A program made the position numbers and the translations under genes. Under the pieces are notes generated by a model. That model worked only from the letters and a program-made list of their open reading frames with translations, did not search any database and was not told where the DNA came from. This document shows positions 6,379 to 15,134 of a stretch of DNA of 17,752 bases, one piece after another. Location: NCBI GenBank assembly GCA_020528935.1, contig JAJDFU010000416.1, positions 1-17,752 on the forward strand, written 5' to 3'. This DNA is from Saprospiraceae bacterium (lineage in GTDB: Bacteria > Bacteroidota > Bacteroidia > Chitinophagales > Saprospiraceae). Every line of letters starts with the position of its first letter. Position 1 is the stretch's first letter.

Positions 6379-8655
6379 TTAGCGAACGACGGTAGCCGAT
6401 CCCTTGAAGGAATAGGGACGCCCCCGGGGGCCGGTAAAGCGCACGACCACCAGATAGGAATCGTTGGGGGCTTCTTGCCCCGTGTTGCGGTAGCGGCCGT
6501 TCCATCCCTGGTTGGGGTCGGAGGTTTCAAAGACCAACTGCCCCCAGCGGTTCCAGATGGTCATACTGAAGTCGGAGATTCCCGGTAAAACGCCTTTGCC
6601 GAAGTACGTATCATTGAGGCCGTCTCCGTTGGGTGTAAAGGCATTGGGCAGAAAATAGCGCACTTCCGGGCGCACATCCACGCGCTGGATCAGCGTATCC
6701 AGGCATCCGCTGGGGTGGGTGACCACCTGCATGACATCGTAAAATCCGGTATCCGGAAAGGTGAACACCGGGTTTTGAGCCCGGCTTTGATCCGTTCCGG
6801 TCCCAAAGTCCCAAAACCAGGCAAAGGCCCCTTCCGACTGATCGAAGAACGAAACGGTGGGCTCAATATTGGTGGGATCGTCCGGCGAAAAGGAAAAGCC
6901 GGCATCCGGCGAGGGCCGCACCTCGACAAAGGTGTTGAACACGGTGTCTATGCGGCATCCGGTAGGGGATACGACTTCCAGCGCAACGGGATAAATGCCC
7001 GGTTCGGTGTAGATGTGTACGGGATTCAGGGAGGTGTCTTGCCCGCCGTCGCCAAAGTCCCAGTTGGTGACATAGCGCTCGTCCACGGGCTCGGATATGT
7101 TTTCGAAGAACACTTCAGCGGGTTCGCACAGCCGGTACGAGCCGGGGCCGAGCAGCAGCTGTTCCGGCACCGGGAAATAGGGCACCTGATCCGTAATGGT
7201 ATCGCGGCAGGCATTGATGTCGGTCACTGCCAGGGCAACATGCTGCAGGTTGGGGCGGAGGTAATTGTGTTCGGGGTTTTGATCGGTGCTGGAGTTGCCG
7301 TCGCCGAAGTCCCAATTCCAGTCGGTTATGGTATCGCTACCGGAAAAGGACAGATCGGTAAAGCGCACCGGTCCCGGATCGCAGGAGTCGAATTCAAATA
7401 CAAATTCGGCCCGGATCTCGGGGAAAATATTGACGGTGATCTCCGCCGTATCGCCGCAATCGGTTTCGCGGTTGAGGATCAGCCGGCCCGTGTATTGCCC
7501 GATGCCTGGAAAGGTGATCTCAGGGCTCCATTCCTCCGACACCACGTCTTCCCCGTTGATGTCGAATTCCCATTCTACGAAATCGATAAAGCGCTCTTCC
7601 ACGCTTTGGTTGAGAAAGCGCACCGTGCTGTCGCCACAGGAATTGATCAGATAGTTCTGCGGGCCCAGCAAGGCATCGGAATTGACCTGCGCCAATACGG
7701 TGGGGTCGCAGGACGCCACGTTGAACTGAAAATCCCGGAATACCTTGCCGATGAGTTGCCCGTCGCGATATTCCTCCACGCATACGCCCACCACGAATTG
7801 CCCAATGATGTTGGGCGTACCCGAGATCAAACCGGTATTTTGGTCGATGGTCACCACGGGATCACCCAGCATGGGCTGCTGGGCAGAAAAGACGCCCTGG
7901 TTGTAGACTACCGGCCCGTAGGGCGGCGGGCAGGGCGGCGTGGGGATGGCGCCCTCGCAGGTAAAGACGGTGGGCTCCATAGTCACCGGCCCGCCGCCGT
8001 CGAGAGGGGCGCAAAAAGAATACACCAGCGAGTCGCCGTCGGGGTCCACCGCGCCGTGATCGTACTCTAAAGGCTGGCCCTCGCACACCACAGTAGGTGG
8101 AAAATCCTTGAACGCGGGACTGTTGTTGCACTCCGCCTGGGCCAGTGGGTTGATCTCCACCCGCCAGGTGGCCCCCAACTCGCTGGGAGTGCTGAGGTTA
8201 TTGATGGTGATGTTGCGACAGCAGCGCTGATAGACTACGTGATAAGACACGTTGCCCGGCGGCAGCGAAATGCCGTAATCGCTCAGCCGGAACCGGTAAA
8301 CGGCCTCCAGAACCCGAACGGAGGGGGGGATCAGGCAGGGGTAATCGGGGTTCACTACCGTATCGATAGCCGGATTCTGTACGTTCAGCGCGGCATAGGG
8401 CCGGCTGGAGGATTCCGCATTACACCCATTGCCGTTACAACGGTAAATGGCGATGGAAGCGGGATCGTCGAAGAAGTCGGCGCAATTCAGACACAGGTCG
8501 TCCCGGTACAGGCGGAGGGTGAATTCATAATCTCCGCCGCCCAGACAGCGGTAAGTCATTTCACCCCCAACGATATGGCCCGCTCGAACAGGGAGGCACA
8601 ACAGGATGAAAAACAGGCCCAAAATGAGGGGTAAAAATTGCTTCATTCGCTTCAT
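6379..8655 (-). CDS. PKD-domain secreted protein with type B (CHU_C) T9SS sorting domain, paralog B
   Basis: This 758-residue protein has a signal peptide at residues 1-25 (cut near VRA|G). A cysteine-rich N-terminal domain begins HIVGGEMTYRCLG and carries YQRCCRN, DPDGDSLVY and VCVEEYRDGQ. This arrangement is common at the head of gliding-associated proteins in Saprospiria. Three PKD-like Ig folds follow, with core motifs WDFGDG near residue 448, WDFGDG near 533 and WDFGTG near 617. Residues from about 665 to the end form the gliding motility-associated C-terminal domain (FLPNAFTPNGDGLNDTY, IWNRWGQLVFE, GWNGRY), the type B signal for T9SS export. It starts 13 bases after the stop of paralog A at 8669, implying co-transcription. 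Its function is not shown by the sequence; a surface adhesin or matrix role is inferred. Confidence 0.93.
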   Translation of the reverse strand: MKRMKQFLPLILGLFFILLCLPVRAGHIVGGEMTYRCLGGGDYEFTLRLYRDDLCLNCADFFDDPASIAIYRCNGNGCNAESSSRPYAALNVQNPAIDTVVNPDYPCLIPPSVRVLEAVYRFRLSDYGISLPPGNVSYHVVYQRCCRNITINNLSTPSELGATWRVEINPLAQAECNNSPAFKDFPPTVVCEGQPLEYDHGAVDPDGDSLVYSFCAPLDGGGPVTMEPTVFTCEGAIPTPPCPPPYGPVVYNQGVFSAQQPMLGDPVVTIDQNTGLISGTPNIIGQFVVGVCVEEYRDGQLIGKVFRDFQFNVASCDPTVLAQVNSDALLGPQNYLINSCGDSTVRFLNQSVEERFIDFVEWEFDINGEDVVSEEWSPEITFPGIGQYTGRLILNRETDCGDTAEITVNIFPEIRAEFVFEFDSCDPGPVRFTDLSFSGSDTITDWNWDFGDGNSSTDQNPEHNYLRPNLQHVALAVTDINACRDTITDQVPYFPVPEQLLLGPGSYRLCEPAEVFFENISEPVDERYVTNWDFGDGGQDTSLNPVHIYTEPGIYPVALEVVSPTGCRIDTVFNTFVEVRPSPDAGFSFSPDDPTNIEPTVSFFDQSEGAFAWFWDFGTGTDQSRAQNPVFTFPDTGFYDVMQVVTHPSGCLDTLIQRVDVRPEVRYFLPNAFTPNGDGLNDTYFGKGVLPGISDFSMTIWNRWGQLVFETSDPNQGWNGRYRNTGQEAPNDSYLVVVRFTGPRGRPYSFKGSATVVR

Positions 8656-8668
8656 AGCCTTTGGGGGG

Positions 8669-10972
8669 TTATCGCACCATCATAAATTGCCCTTTTTGCT
8701 GAACCGGGCCTTGCCGGGGCACCTCGTAAGTCACCAGATAGACGTAAACGCCGCCCGGCAGCAGAGGACCGTCGTTGTCGAGCCGCCCATTCCAGCCCCG
8801 ACCGGGGTCCTCCGAATAGAAGACCTGCTCGCCCCATCGGTTCCAGATAGACAGGCTGAAGTTCCGGGCCAGTTCCATCCGGCCCACACCCTCATACGTA
8901 TCGTTGAGGCCGTCTTCATTTGGTGTAAAGGCATTCGGCATAAAATACGTCACCCGGGGCAGTACGTCAACCCGCTGCACGGTCGTATCCGCACATCCGC
9001 TACTGTGCGACACAATAAGCTGCACCGCATACGCTCCGGTATCCGGAAAAACGAAGGACGGATTGCGCAAACTGGAAGCTCCCGCATCGCCGAATTGCCA
9101 GCTCCAGACTTCGGCATCCGTCGATCGGTCGGTAAACTGAACGACGGGATCGAAGTTGTCGGGGCGTTCCGGGCTAAAGGAAAACCCGGCAGTGGGGGTG
9201 AGGCCGATGTCGGCAAAGTCTACCAGCACCGAATCCCAGCGGCAGCCGCTGGGCGAGCGGATGCTCAGGCCCACGTCAAACAGGCCGGCCGTGCTGTAGG
9301 CGTGATCGGGTGCCTGGCCTACGGCGGTGGTGCCATCGCCGAAGTCCCAGCGTATGTCGTAGGTATCGTCGATCGGAGCGGCCAGCACCGGAAAGCTTAC
9401 CTCCACCGGAGCACAGCCGGTCACCCTGGGTACGGCGGCCAGGGGATCGTCCGGAATGGGGAAATAGGTCACCGTGCCGGTCTGGCTGTCGGAGCAACCG
9501 TTGACATCGGTGGCGGTAAAGCCCACCGTATATTCGCCGGCCTGGGCGTAGCTGTGTGAAGCATCGGGCGTACCCGCGCCCTGGCCGTCGCCGAAGGACC
9601 AGCTGTAGCTCAGCCCACCGGAAGGCGCGCTCACGGTGCTCTCAAACTCGACGGGCTCGGCGCGGCAGGTGTCCTGCCGGATGGTGATGTCGGCATCCAC
9701 TTCCGGAAAGATATTGAACAGCAGCCGGGCCGTATCGCGGCATTCGTCCAGTTGGGAAGCGGGATTGACGATCAGCAGGCCCGGATACTGGCCGATACCC
9801 GGAAAGGTATAGTTCAGGTCGCGCGTGGTTTCTACCGCTATCGTACCGCCCAGGTCCAGTTCCCAGCGGAATTCCTCCAGGAAATCCTCCCGCTCACTCT
9901 CATTGATGACCTGCAATTCGGGATCGCCGCAGGAATTGACGACCAGCTCGCCGTTGGGTCCGACCTCGTCGGCGGCAATGTCGGCAATCACGCCGTCCTG
10001 GCAGGTAACCACATTGAACTGGATCTCGCGGCGCACCGTGCTGAGCAGCACGCCATTGCGATATTCCTCCACACAGACGGACATGACGAACTGCCCCTGT
10101 ATGTCCGGCATGGCAGTCAGCAGGCCGGTGGCGGGGTCGATGGCCACATTGGCCATGGGCCCCATGGGCTGCTGGGCCGAATAGGGAGGGTTTAAAAAAT
10201 CCACCGAACTGTAGGGCGGCGGCGCATCGGGATCGGGATGAATACCGTTGAGGCTGTTGGCCTGCGTAGCATTCGGGCCCCCGCCCACGAGCGGATCGCA
10301 GAGGAAATACACCAGGGAGTCCCCGTCGGGATCGGTAGCCGAATGATCAAAGGTGAAGGGCTTATCGGCACAAATGACCACGGGAGGAAACTGATTAAAC
10401 TCCGGAGAACTGTTGCAGACAGCCTGTGCAGCCGGCGTGATCTGTCCCACGTAGGTGGCCCCGGTGATGCCGGGGTCCAGGATATTGCTTATGGTGTTGT
10501 TGCGGCAACAGCGCTGATACACCACGGAAATGGTATCGCTGGTGATGGGCAGGGTTTGGGTAAAGACGTACAGCCCCTCCTCTACGCAGATGTTGTCCGG
10601 AATTTCCACGCAGGGGTTGTTGAAGTTGAGATCAATGGACGTCACCGTAGGCTCGGGCAATCCCAGGCCAAACTGACTGCCCAGCAGAAAATCCGTGCCG
10701 CTGAAGAAACTTATCGTGGCAGTAGGCAGGGAGGGCTGGGAGTCGAAGCCCGTCTGTCCGTCGCGGCAGTCCCGGTAAATGCGCATGAAAAAACGGTAGG
10801 TGGCACTGTCCATGGTGGCGTTCAGGCCCAGGCACTCATAGGTAATGGTGCCGCCAATGATGTGCTCGGCCCCGGCACGCCATGGCAAAAGGAGCATGAG
10901 CACACCGGCTATCCACCATGCCGATCGGTTGTAGTACTTCGATAATGTTTCTGTGAAGTTCCGAAAAGCCAT
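8669..10972 (-). CDS. PKD-domain secreted protein with type B (CHU_C) T9SS sorting domain, paralog A
   Basis: I place the start at the ATG at 10972 (MAFRNFTETLSK), giving 767 residues. The frame stays open upstream to 11470, but that extension is arginine-rich, has no signal peptide and crosses a likely promoter. The signal peptide spans residues 1-35 (cut near AGA|E). The mature head HIIGGTITYECLG, the motifs YQRCCRN, DPDGDSLVY and VCVEEYRNGV, and the overall order match paralog B. PKD-like domains have WSFGDG near residue 460, WDFGDG near 543 and WQFGDA near 625. The CHU_C domain runs from about residue 675 (FMPNAFTPNEDGLNDTY, IWNRWGEQVFY, GWNGRLDN) and ends MMVR. It is exported by Sec and then T9SS. 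It is the first gene of an apparent two-gene operon with paralog B. Confidence 0.92.
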   Translation of the reverse strand: MAFRNFTETLSKYYNRSAWWIAGVLMLLLPWRAGAEHIIGGTITYECLGLNATMDSATYRFFMRIYRDCRDGQTGFDSQPSLPTATISFFSGTDFLLGSQFGLGLPEPTVTSIDLNFNNPCVEIPDNICVEEGLYVFTQTLPITSDTISVVYQRCCRNNTISNILDPGITGATYVGQITPAAQAVCNSSPEFNQFPPVVICADKPFTFDHSATDPDGDSLVYFLCDPLVGGGPNATQANSLNGIHPDPDAPPPYSSVDFLNPPYSAQQPMGPMANVAIDPATGLLTAMPDIQGQFVMSVCVEEYRNGVLLSTVRREIQFNVVTCQDGVIADIAADEVGPNGELVVNSCGDPELQVINESEREDFLEEFRWELDLGGTIAVETTRDLNYTFPGIGQYPGLLIVNPASQLDECRDTARLLFNIFPEVDADITIRQDTCRAEPVEFESTVSAPSGGLSYSWSFGDGQGAGTPDASHSYAQAGEYTVGFTATDVNGCSDSQTGTVTYFPIPDDPLAAVPRVTGCAPVEVSFPVLAAPIDDTYDIRWDFGDGTTAVGQAPDHAYSTAGLFDVGLSIRSPSGCRWDSVLVDFADIGLTPTAGFSFSPERPDNFDPVVQFTDRSTDAEVWSWQFGDAGASSLRNPSFVFPDTGAYAVQLIVSHSSGCADTTVQRVDVLPRVTYFMPNAFTPNEDGLNDTYEGVGRMELARNFSLSIWNRWGEQVFYSEDPGRGWNGRLDNDGPLLPGGVYVYLVTYEVPRQGPVQQKGQFMMVR

Positions 10973-11133
10973 CTTCAATGTCCTGCGGTTATTGCGCTTG
11001 TTCAGTTCGCGGGTGCGCGGTGCCTGGACTCGGCAGGTGAAAGCGCCGGTACATTCTGTCTGCAGCCTCTGCCGGCTCGAAAGCGTGCGCGACACCTGCC
11101 ATTCTTCGCCCCAGTATAACGCAAAAAGCCGCG

Positions 11134-11166
11134 CAAAATTAGATTTTGACCGCCGTTTCCGACAAA
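11134..11166 (-). promoter_or_regulatory. Bacteroidota-type promoter for the CHU_C gene pair
   Basis: On the minus strand TAATTTTG (11141-11134) is an exact TAnnTTTG match. A TTTG at 11166-11163 lies 21 bases upstream. It predicts a leader of roughly 155 bases before the ATG at 10972, and supports that ATG against the longer open frame, whose upstream codons would precede or span the promoter. Confidence 0.72.
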
Positions 11167-11344
11167 TTCTTGTCCGCTTGCCGGCATGCAAATACCGTCT
11201 GCTGCACCAACCGGACCGATGAGCAGCCTCCGCCTTTCGAAGAACCCGGTTCCGGCCCTTTCGGTTTGATGATCGTACGGATCGTTCGGAAAAGTGCTCC
11301 AGCAGACAAAAGGATAGTCCGGGCAAGGCAATCCTTCGGGCCTT

Positions 11345-11377
11345 TTTGGCATTATTCGCAAACAATAGGGAACTTTG
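11345..11377 (+). promoter_or_regulatory. Candidate promoter for the YrdC-like gene
   Basis: TTTG (11345-11348) is followed after 21 bases by GAACTTTG (11370-11377). This matches TAnnTTTG except for the first base. It gives a leader of about 125 bases before the ATG at 11507. Confidence 0.42.
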
Positions 11378-11506
11378 TCCGCGAGAAGCGCGTAAACCGG
11401 CGAGGCAGTTTTCCCGGAGGTAACCAGCCCGACGGGCAAGCGATAAGCCGCAAGCAGCTGTGCGCTGCACGCCAAAAGGGAGGACGATCCCCTGAACGAA
11501 GTGAAT

Positions 11507-12112
11507 ATGCAGGTCTCCAGATACGAAAGCCCCACTTTTTCCTTACCCGATGCAGAGGTCGGCCGGATCGGCACCTTGCTCCACGACGACGGGCTGGTTT
11601 TGCTGCCCACTGAAGCGTGCTGGAGTATCACCTGCATGCTGTGCAGTCCGGTAGCCACACAACGCCTGTACAGGCTCCGGCGCGAATTTCGCATGCCCTT
11701 CGCTGCGGAAGTGCTGGTCAGCGACCTCGATATGCTTCGAAGTTTTGTGCCGCAGCTGCACCCCCGCCTGGAGACGCTGCTTGCCTATCACCGGCGCCCG
11801 CTTTCCATCTACATCGAACGGCACACAGGTGTCCCGCCCATCCTCCAGGACGACCAGGGCCGGGCCATCTTTCGCATAGCGCCCGATCCGTTGTGCAGGC
11901 AGCTCATCGAAAGCTTGAATACCCCGCTGGCCACTGTTTTTGCCACGCTGGATCCGGCCAAGGCGCCCCTTGAATTCGGATCCATCAGTTCGAGCATACT
12001 CGAACGCATGGATAGCGTTATCGGCCTGGAACGGGCGCAAGAGCTCCAGGGAATACCCGTACTCATTCGACTCGACGAGCAGGAGAAGGAATTCATCTTC
12101 CTGAGAGAGTAG
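11507..12112 (+). CDS. Divergent YrdC/Sua5-like domain protein
   Basis: The product is 201 residues from the ATG at 11507; a GTG two codons earlier is an alternative start. The segment LLHDDGLVLLPTEACWSITC resembles the opening of the YrdC/Sua5/YciO fold (GGLVVLPTETVYGL type), and the sizes agree. True Sua5/YrdC enzymes make threonylcarbamoyl-AMP for the t6A modification of tRNA. Here the nucleotide-binding features look eroded. At the KxR-x5-P site, LRREFRMPF keeps the arginine and proline but has Leu for Lys. Where the family has TSAN near the C-terminal half, this protein reads VFAT (in LNTPLATVFATLDPAKAP). It may therefore be a paralog with another role, such as the less-studied YciO-like branch, rather than the cell's t6A enzyme. 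Family assignment is moderate and function unknown. Confidence 0.65.
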   Translation: MQVSRYESPTFSLPDAEVGRIGTLLHDDGLVLLPTEACWSITCMLCSPVATQRLYRLRREFRMPFAAEVLVSDLDMLRSFVPQLHPRLETLLAYHRRPLSIYIERHTGVPPILQDDQGRAIFRIAPDPLCRQLIESLNTPLATVFATLDPAKAPLEFGSISSSILERMDSVIGLERAQELQGIPVLIRLDEQEKEFIFLRE

Positions 12113-12482
12113 AAGCCATCTCCAAAGTGCTGAAGGAGTGTTTCCGTGTGCAATCAACCACTCCAACCCAAACGCCCACTGCAAAACCTTCGGTTTTGAA
12201 CTTGCCGGTTGTCCGAATACCGACGAGCTCGTCTGCCAGACGGCCGGGAATGCCAACCGGAAAAGGTCATTTTATCCTTGGAATGGTATAAAAAACCGGT
12301 ATCAGGCATCAACGGATTACTAACGCATCTTGCGCAATGCAAGCACTGGCCGGAAGCCAATGGGCAATGTTGAATGCTCAATGCGGAATGCTGTCAACTA
12401 ACAGTTGAGGGCCCCTCCTCCTGAATCATTGGGCCGATACATCCCGGGTGTCGCACCGGTGAACAATCCGGATGAATTCCAC
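12113..12482. other. Convergent intergenic region with heptamer tandem repeat
   Basis: No gene is supported between the YrdC-like stop and the S41 peptidase stop. Visible items are a 7-bp CAAAACC/GGTTTTG hairpin with a TTC loop (12182-12198), a heptad tandem repeat (12357-12391) and a TCAACT/AGTTGA hairpin (12394-12408). Neither hairpin is followed by a clear T-run on the strand it would serve, so neither is called as a terminator. Confidence 0.55.
12357..12391. repeat. Five tandem heptamers of form NNAATGN
   Basis: The units are CCAATGG, GCAATGT, TGAATGC, TCAATGC and GGAATGC, five in a row with AATG in strict 7-base phase. It lies 91 bases past the end of the S41 gene. Confidence 0.6.
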
Positions 12483-14162
12483 TCAGTTGCCGTATTGGGA
12501 GATGGGTTTGGGGTGGCGAATGGCTTTCAAGGCTTCCTGAACAAAGGGATCTTTCTGGTGAAGCACGGCAAAGTATCCCTCTTCCCCGAAGGCCTGCCTG
12601 CCCAGGCGCGCCTTGAGATGCAGCATCAGCTCGTCGCGATAGGAGGCCAGTTCATTAGCCGAAACAGCGAGTTTCTCCCGGGATTCTGCAAACTCCAGAA
12701 AGGCATTGAACAGCTCCTCCGAGGGTTGGTACTGCTCCAGAAAACCGGAAAGGGAGTAGGCTTCCCAGGGATGGTCGCGCTCCGGATCATTGGCGTAGCG
12801 AAAAACAAATGCGGGAATGAGCTGGCGCAGCTGATAATACGATTCGGCCATCAGGCTGGTGTCCAGCTCCACGTAAATGTCGGGCTTAATGCCTCCGCCT
12901 CCGTACACGATGCGGCCTTCGTCGGTATAGTAGCGGGTAGAATCATCGATGGGGACGAGGTCGGCGGAACTGAGCTCGCCGGACTCCAGGCGCTCCTGCA
13001 GGTCGTGCTCGTAGGCTTCGGGATCCTTGTAGGGCTTCTGGATAGACCGCCCGGAGGGCGTGTAGTAGCGGGCAACGGTAAGGCGCAGGGCCGATCCATC
13101 GCGCAAGGTGTACTGCTCCTGCACCAGGCCTTTGCCGAAGGAACGGCGCCCCACGATGAGCCCGCGATCGTGATCCTGCACGGCACCGGCCAGGATCTCG
13201 CTGGCCGAAGCGGATCCCTCATCGATGAGCACAGTGATCTGACCCAGCGGAAAAAAGGAGCGGCCGTTGGACTTGTACTCGTTGCGGTGAACCGAACGGC
13301 CTTCGGTATAGACCAGCAACTGGCCTCGCTCGCTGAAGAGCTGACCCAGAATGCGGGTGGCCTGCTGAAGGAAGCCGCCCGGATTGTGGCGCAGGTCAAT
13401 GACCAGATTCTTCATGCCCTCGTGCTCCACCATATTTTCCAGGGATTGCATGAACTCCTCGTAGGTGGTCGCACTGAAGCGGTTGAGCTTGATGTATCCG
13501 GTCTCTTTGTCCAGCATATAGGCCACATCCACGCTGTGGATGGGGATCTTGTCCCGCCTTATAGTGAAAAAGCGGATCTTGTCTTCCTGTCCGCGCAAGA
13601 TGCCCACGCGCACCTCCGTGTCCTTGTCGCCGCGCAGCAGTTCGATAACGCCCCGGTTGGTGATGCCCACGCCGGCTATGGTAGAATCCTCCACCTGTAC
13701 GATGCGATCGCCGGCCAGGATCCCCGCTTCTTCGGAGGGGCCTCCGTGCAGCGGTGCCACGACCACCACCGTATCTTCCAGGATCATGAACTCCACGCCT
13801 ATGCCCTCAAACTTGCCATCCAGTTGCTCGTTGATGCTCTGCAGTTCTTCAGCCGGAATGTAGTTGGAATGGGGATCCAACTGTTCCAGCACACGCTCGA
13901 TCGCCTCGTCGATGAGTTCTTCCCGGTCCACCTCATCCACGTATTTGGCCTCGATGTACCGGAGCAGCTCTTCGAGTTTGCTTTGATCTTTCAGGGACAC
14001 CGGTGCCTGGCTGCCCGCTTCCACCACCATGGCGGGAAGGAGGGAATCCATGCGCATACCCAGCAAAATTCCCACTACCAATACCAGGGAGAACAGAAAG
14101 GGCAGCCAGATGCGCCATCCGGAAGGCTTGTTGCCTCCCCGGTCTTGTAAATCCATACTCAT
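12483..14162 (-). CDS. S41 family C-terminal processing peptidase (CtpA/Prc-like)
   Basis: I place the start at the ATG at 14162 (MSMDLQDRGGNK), giving 559 residues; Met3 at 14156 is an alternative. The frame is open further upstream but that part is not protein-like. Residues ~15-37 form one membrane segment (IWLPFLFSLVLVVGILLGM), so the body faces the periplasm. A PDZ domain starts near residue 115 (GIGVEF, then GGPSEEAGILAGDRIVQVED). The S41 core contains LVIDLRHNPGGFLQQ and GSASASEILAGAVQD, then GRRSFGKGLVQ. By alignment with E. coli Prc (Ser430, Asp441, Lys455) the catalytic set is Ser319, Asp330 and Lys344, at exactly the Prc spacings. Such enzymes cleave at or near C-termini of envelope proteins. 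A C-terminal extension of about 170 residues follows, common in Bacteroidota members. No clear promoter was found upstream. Confidence 0.95.
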   Translation of the reverse strand: MSMDLQDRGGNKPSGWRIWLPFLFSLVLVVGILLGMRMDSLLPAMVVEAGSQAPVSLKDQSKLEELLRYIEAKYVDEVDREELIDEAIERVLEQLDPHSNYIPAEELQSINEQLDGKFEGIGVEFMILEDTVVVVAPLHGGPSEEAGILAGDRIVQVEDSTIAGVGITNRGVIELLRGDKDTEVRVGILRGQEDKIRFFTIRRDKIPIHSVDVAYMLDKETGYIKLNRFSATTYEEFMQSLENMVEHEGMKNLVIDLRHNPGGFLQQATRILGQLFSERGQLLVYTEGRSVHRNEYKSNGRSFFPLGQITVLIDEGSASASEILAGAVQDHDRGLIVGRRSFGKGLVQEQYTLRDGSALRLTVARYYTPSGRSIQKPYKDPEAYEHDLQERLESGELSSADLVPIDDSTRYYTDEGRIVYGGGGIKPDIYVELDTSLMAESYYQLRQLIPAFVFRYANDPERDHPWEAYSLSGFLEQYQPSEELFNAFLEFAESREKLAVSANELASYRDELMLHLKARLGRQAFGEEGYFAVLHQKDPFVQEALKAIRHPKPISQYGN

Positions 14163-14494
14163 AATATCCGCTTTGGAGGGCGTTCCTCGTGTTGTAAGGG
14201 GCGATTTTCCGCTGGATACCGGTATGAAAACCGGAACCAAAACTCGAGGGATATACAATATTTTGCCCCAAAATGTTCGCTGCAACCGGGGCGAAGCAAG
14301 GCTGCCCGGCCCATTTGATTCAACTGGATAGAACTCGCCCGGGCCCACCGCAATTTTTCCCCGACGAATAAGACCGCCCTTGTCAAATTGGCAAAAACTT
14401 CCGTTGCTCGTTTAGTACAGGTCTATTATATTGGAAAAAGAGCATTTTTTCTTTATCAAATCGATTTTTCCATTGCCTCCTATCCCCCTCTTCT
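14163..14494. other. Divergent promoter region between S41 peptidase and Lrp-type regulator
   Basis: The spacer has no gene. Its right part is AT-rich and contains the candidate plus-strand promoter at 14404-14434. No good TAnnTTTG match was found on the minus strand for the S41 gene. Confidence 0.55.
14404..14434 (+). promoter_or_regulatory. Candidate promoter for the Lrp/AsnC regulator
   Basis: TTG (14404-14406) is followed after 20 bases by TATATTGG (14427-14434), one mismatch from TAnnTTTG. The leader would be about 55 bases. The A/T-rich stretch after it could hold an autoregulatory site, as Lrp-family genes often control themselves, but no operator is demonstrable. Confidence 0.5.
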
Positions 14495-14989
14495 ATGAGT
14501 AAGCATTCCGAACTCGACGCGCTGGACCTGAAGATCTTATCGATGCTCATGCAAAATGCCAAGCGCCCTTACACGGACATTGCCAAGGAACTCTTCGTTT
14601 CCGGAGGCACCATTCACGTGCGCATGAAAAAGATGGAAGAGGCCGGTATCGTGCAGGGGCAGCACCTGGTGATCGACCCTGCAAAGCTGGGCTACGACAT
14701 CTGTGCCTTTCTGGGGATTTACCTGGATAAAAGCTCGCTGTACGATCAGGTAGCCCGGGATCTGAGCAACATCCCCGAGATCGTGGATGCGCACTACACC
14801 ACCGGTCTGTACAACATTTTTGCCAAGATCATTTGCCGGGACACCACGCACCTGAGGCAGGTACTGCACGACAAGATCCAAAACATACCGGGTATCCAGC
14901 GCACCGAGACCTTCATTTCCCTGGAGGAAAGCATTAACAGGCCCCTGGCGATACTGAATCAGCGGCCGGATGCGCCCGAAAAGACGTAG
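14495..14989 (+). CDS. Lrp/AsnC family transcriptional regulator
   Basis: The 164-residue product has the family's usual length and two-domain plan. Residues ~7-50 form the helix-turn-helix: LDALDLKILSMLMQNAKRPY, then DIAKELFVSGGTIHVRMKKM, then EEAGIV. From about residue 66 the sequence fits the RAM/ligand-sensing domain: KLGYDICAFLGIYLDK, then NIPEIVDAHYTTGLYNIFAK, then IPGIQRTETFISLEESI. Lrp-type proteins assemble into dimers and octamers and switch target genes in response to amino acids or related metabolites. The effector and targets cannot be read from the sequence. The gene stands alone, divergent from the S41 peptidase and convergent with rpoD, so context does not reveal its regulon. 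Confidence 0.95.
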   Translation: MSKHSELDALDLKILSMLMQNAKRPYTDIAKELFVSGGTIHVRMKKMEEAGIVQGQHLVIDPAKLGYDICAFLGIYLDKSSLYDQVARDLSNIPEIVDAHYTTGLYNIFAKIICRDTTHLRQVLHDKIQNIPGIQRTETFISLEESINRPLAILNQRPDAPEKT

Positions 14990-15134
14990 CCCGAATTATT
15001 CATTGGATGTGCCCGCAAATACCGGCGAAGAACAGCACGAGCTTTCGATCGTCAATCCTCAATGCCCGGATGCCCCCGGCCCGTGGCCAGTTTTGCGCCG
15101 CCCATAGGGCGAAGGATTCCGCAAATTTTTCGGC

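Larger units (their letters stand above)
10973..11506. other. Divergent intergenic region between the CHU_C pair and the YrdC-like gene
   Basis: The stretch holds the minus-strand promoter at 11134-11166, its ~155-base leader, and a plus-strand promoter candidate at 11345-11377. A small tandem 9-mer pair, GATCGTACG then GATCGTTCG, lies at 11271-11288. Open frames crossing the region on both strands translate to arginine-rich, family-less sequence and are not called as genes. No RNA gene was recognised. Confidence 0.55.

Noticed and set aside
6371..6381. TGCCGGCA next to a T-run after CHU_C paralog B as terminator
   Set aside because: It is a continuous 8-bp palindrome with no loop, so it cannot form a stable hairpin; read-through towards rplS remains possible.
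6715..8070. 451-codon open frame antisense to CHU_C paralog B
   Set aside because: It lies wholly within the PKD/CHU_C gene and has a compositional shadow translation.
10973..11470. N-terminal extension of CHU_C paralog A to an ATG at 11470
   Set aside because: The extension is Arg/Ser-rich without family resemblance, would bury the signal peptide internally, and crosses an exact promoter match at 11134-11166.
12405..14150. 581-codon open frame antisense to the S41 peptidase
   Set aside because: The opposite strand encodes a protease with all catalytic residues in place; this frame shows no family features.
15095..15112. CGCCC/GGGCG mini-hairpin between the Lrp and rpoD genes as terminator
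   Set aside because: The stem is only five pairs and has no adjacent T-run on either strand.
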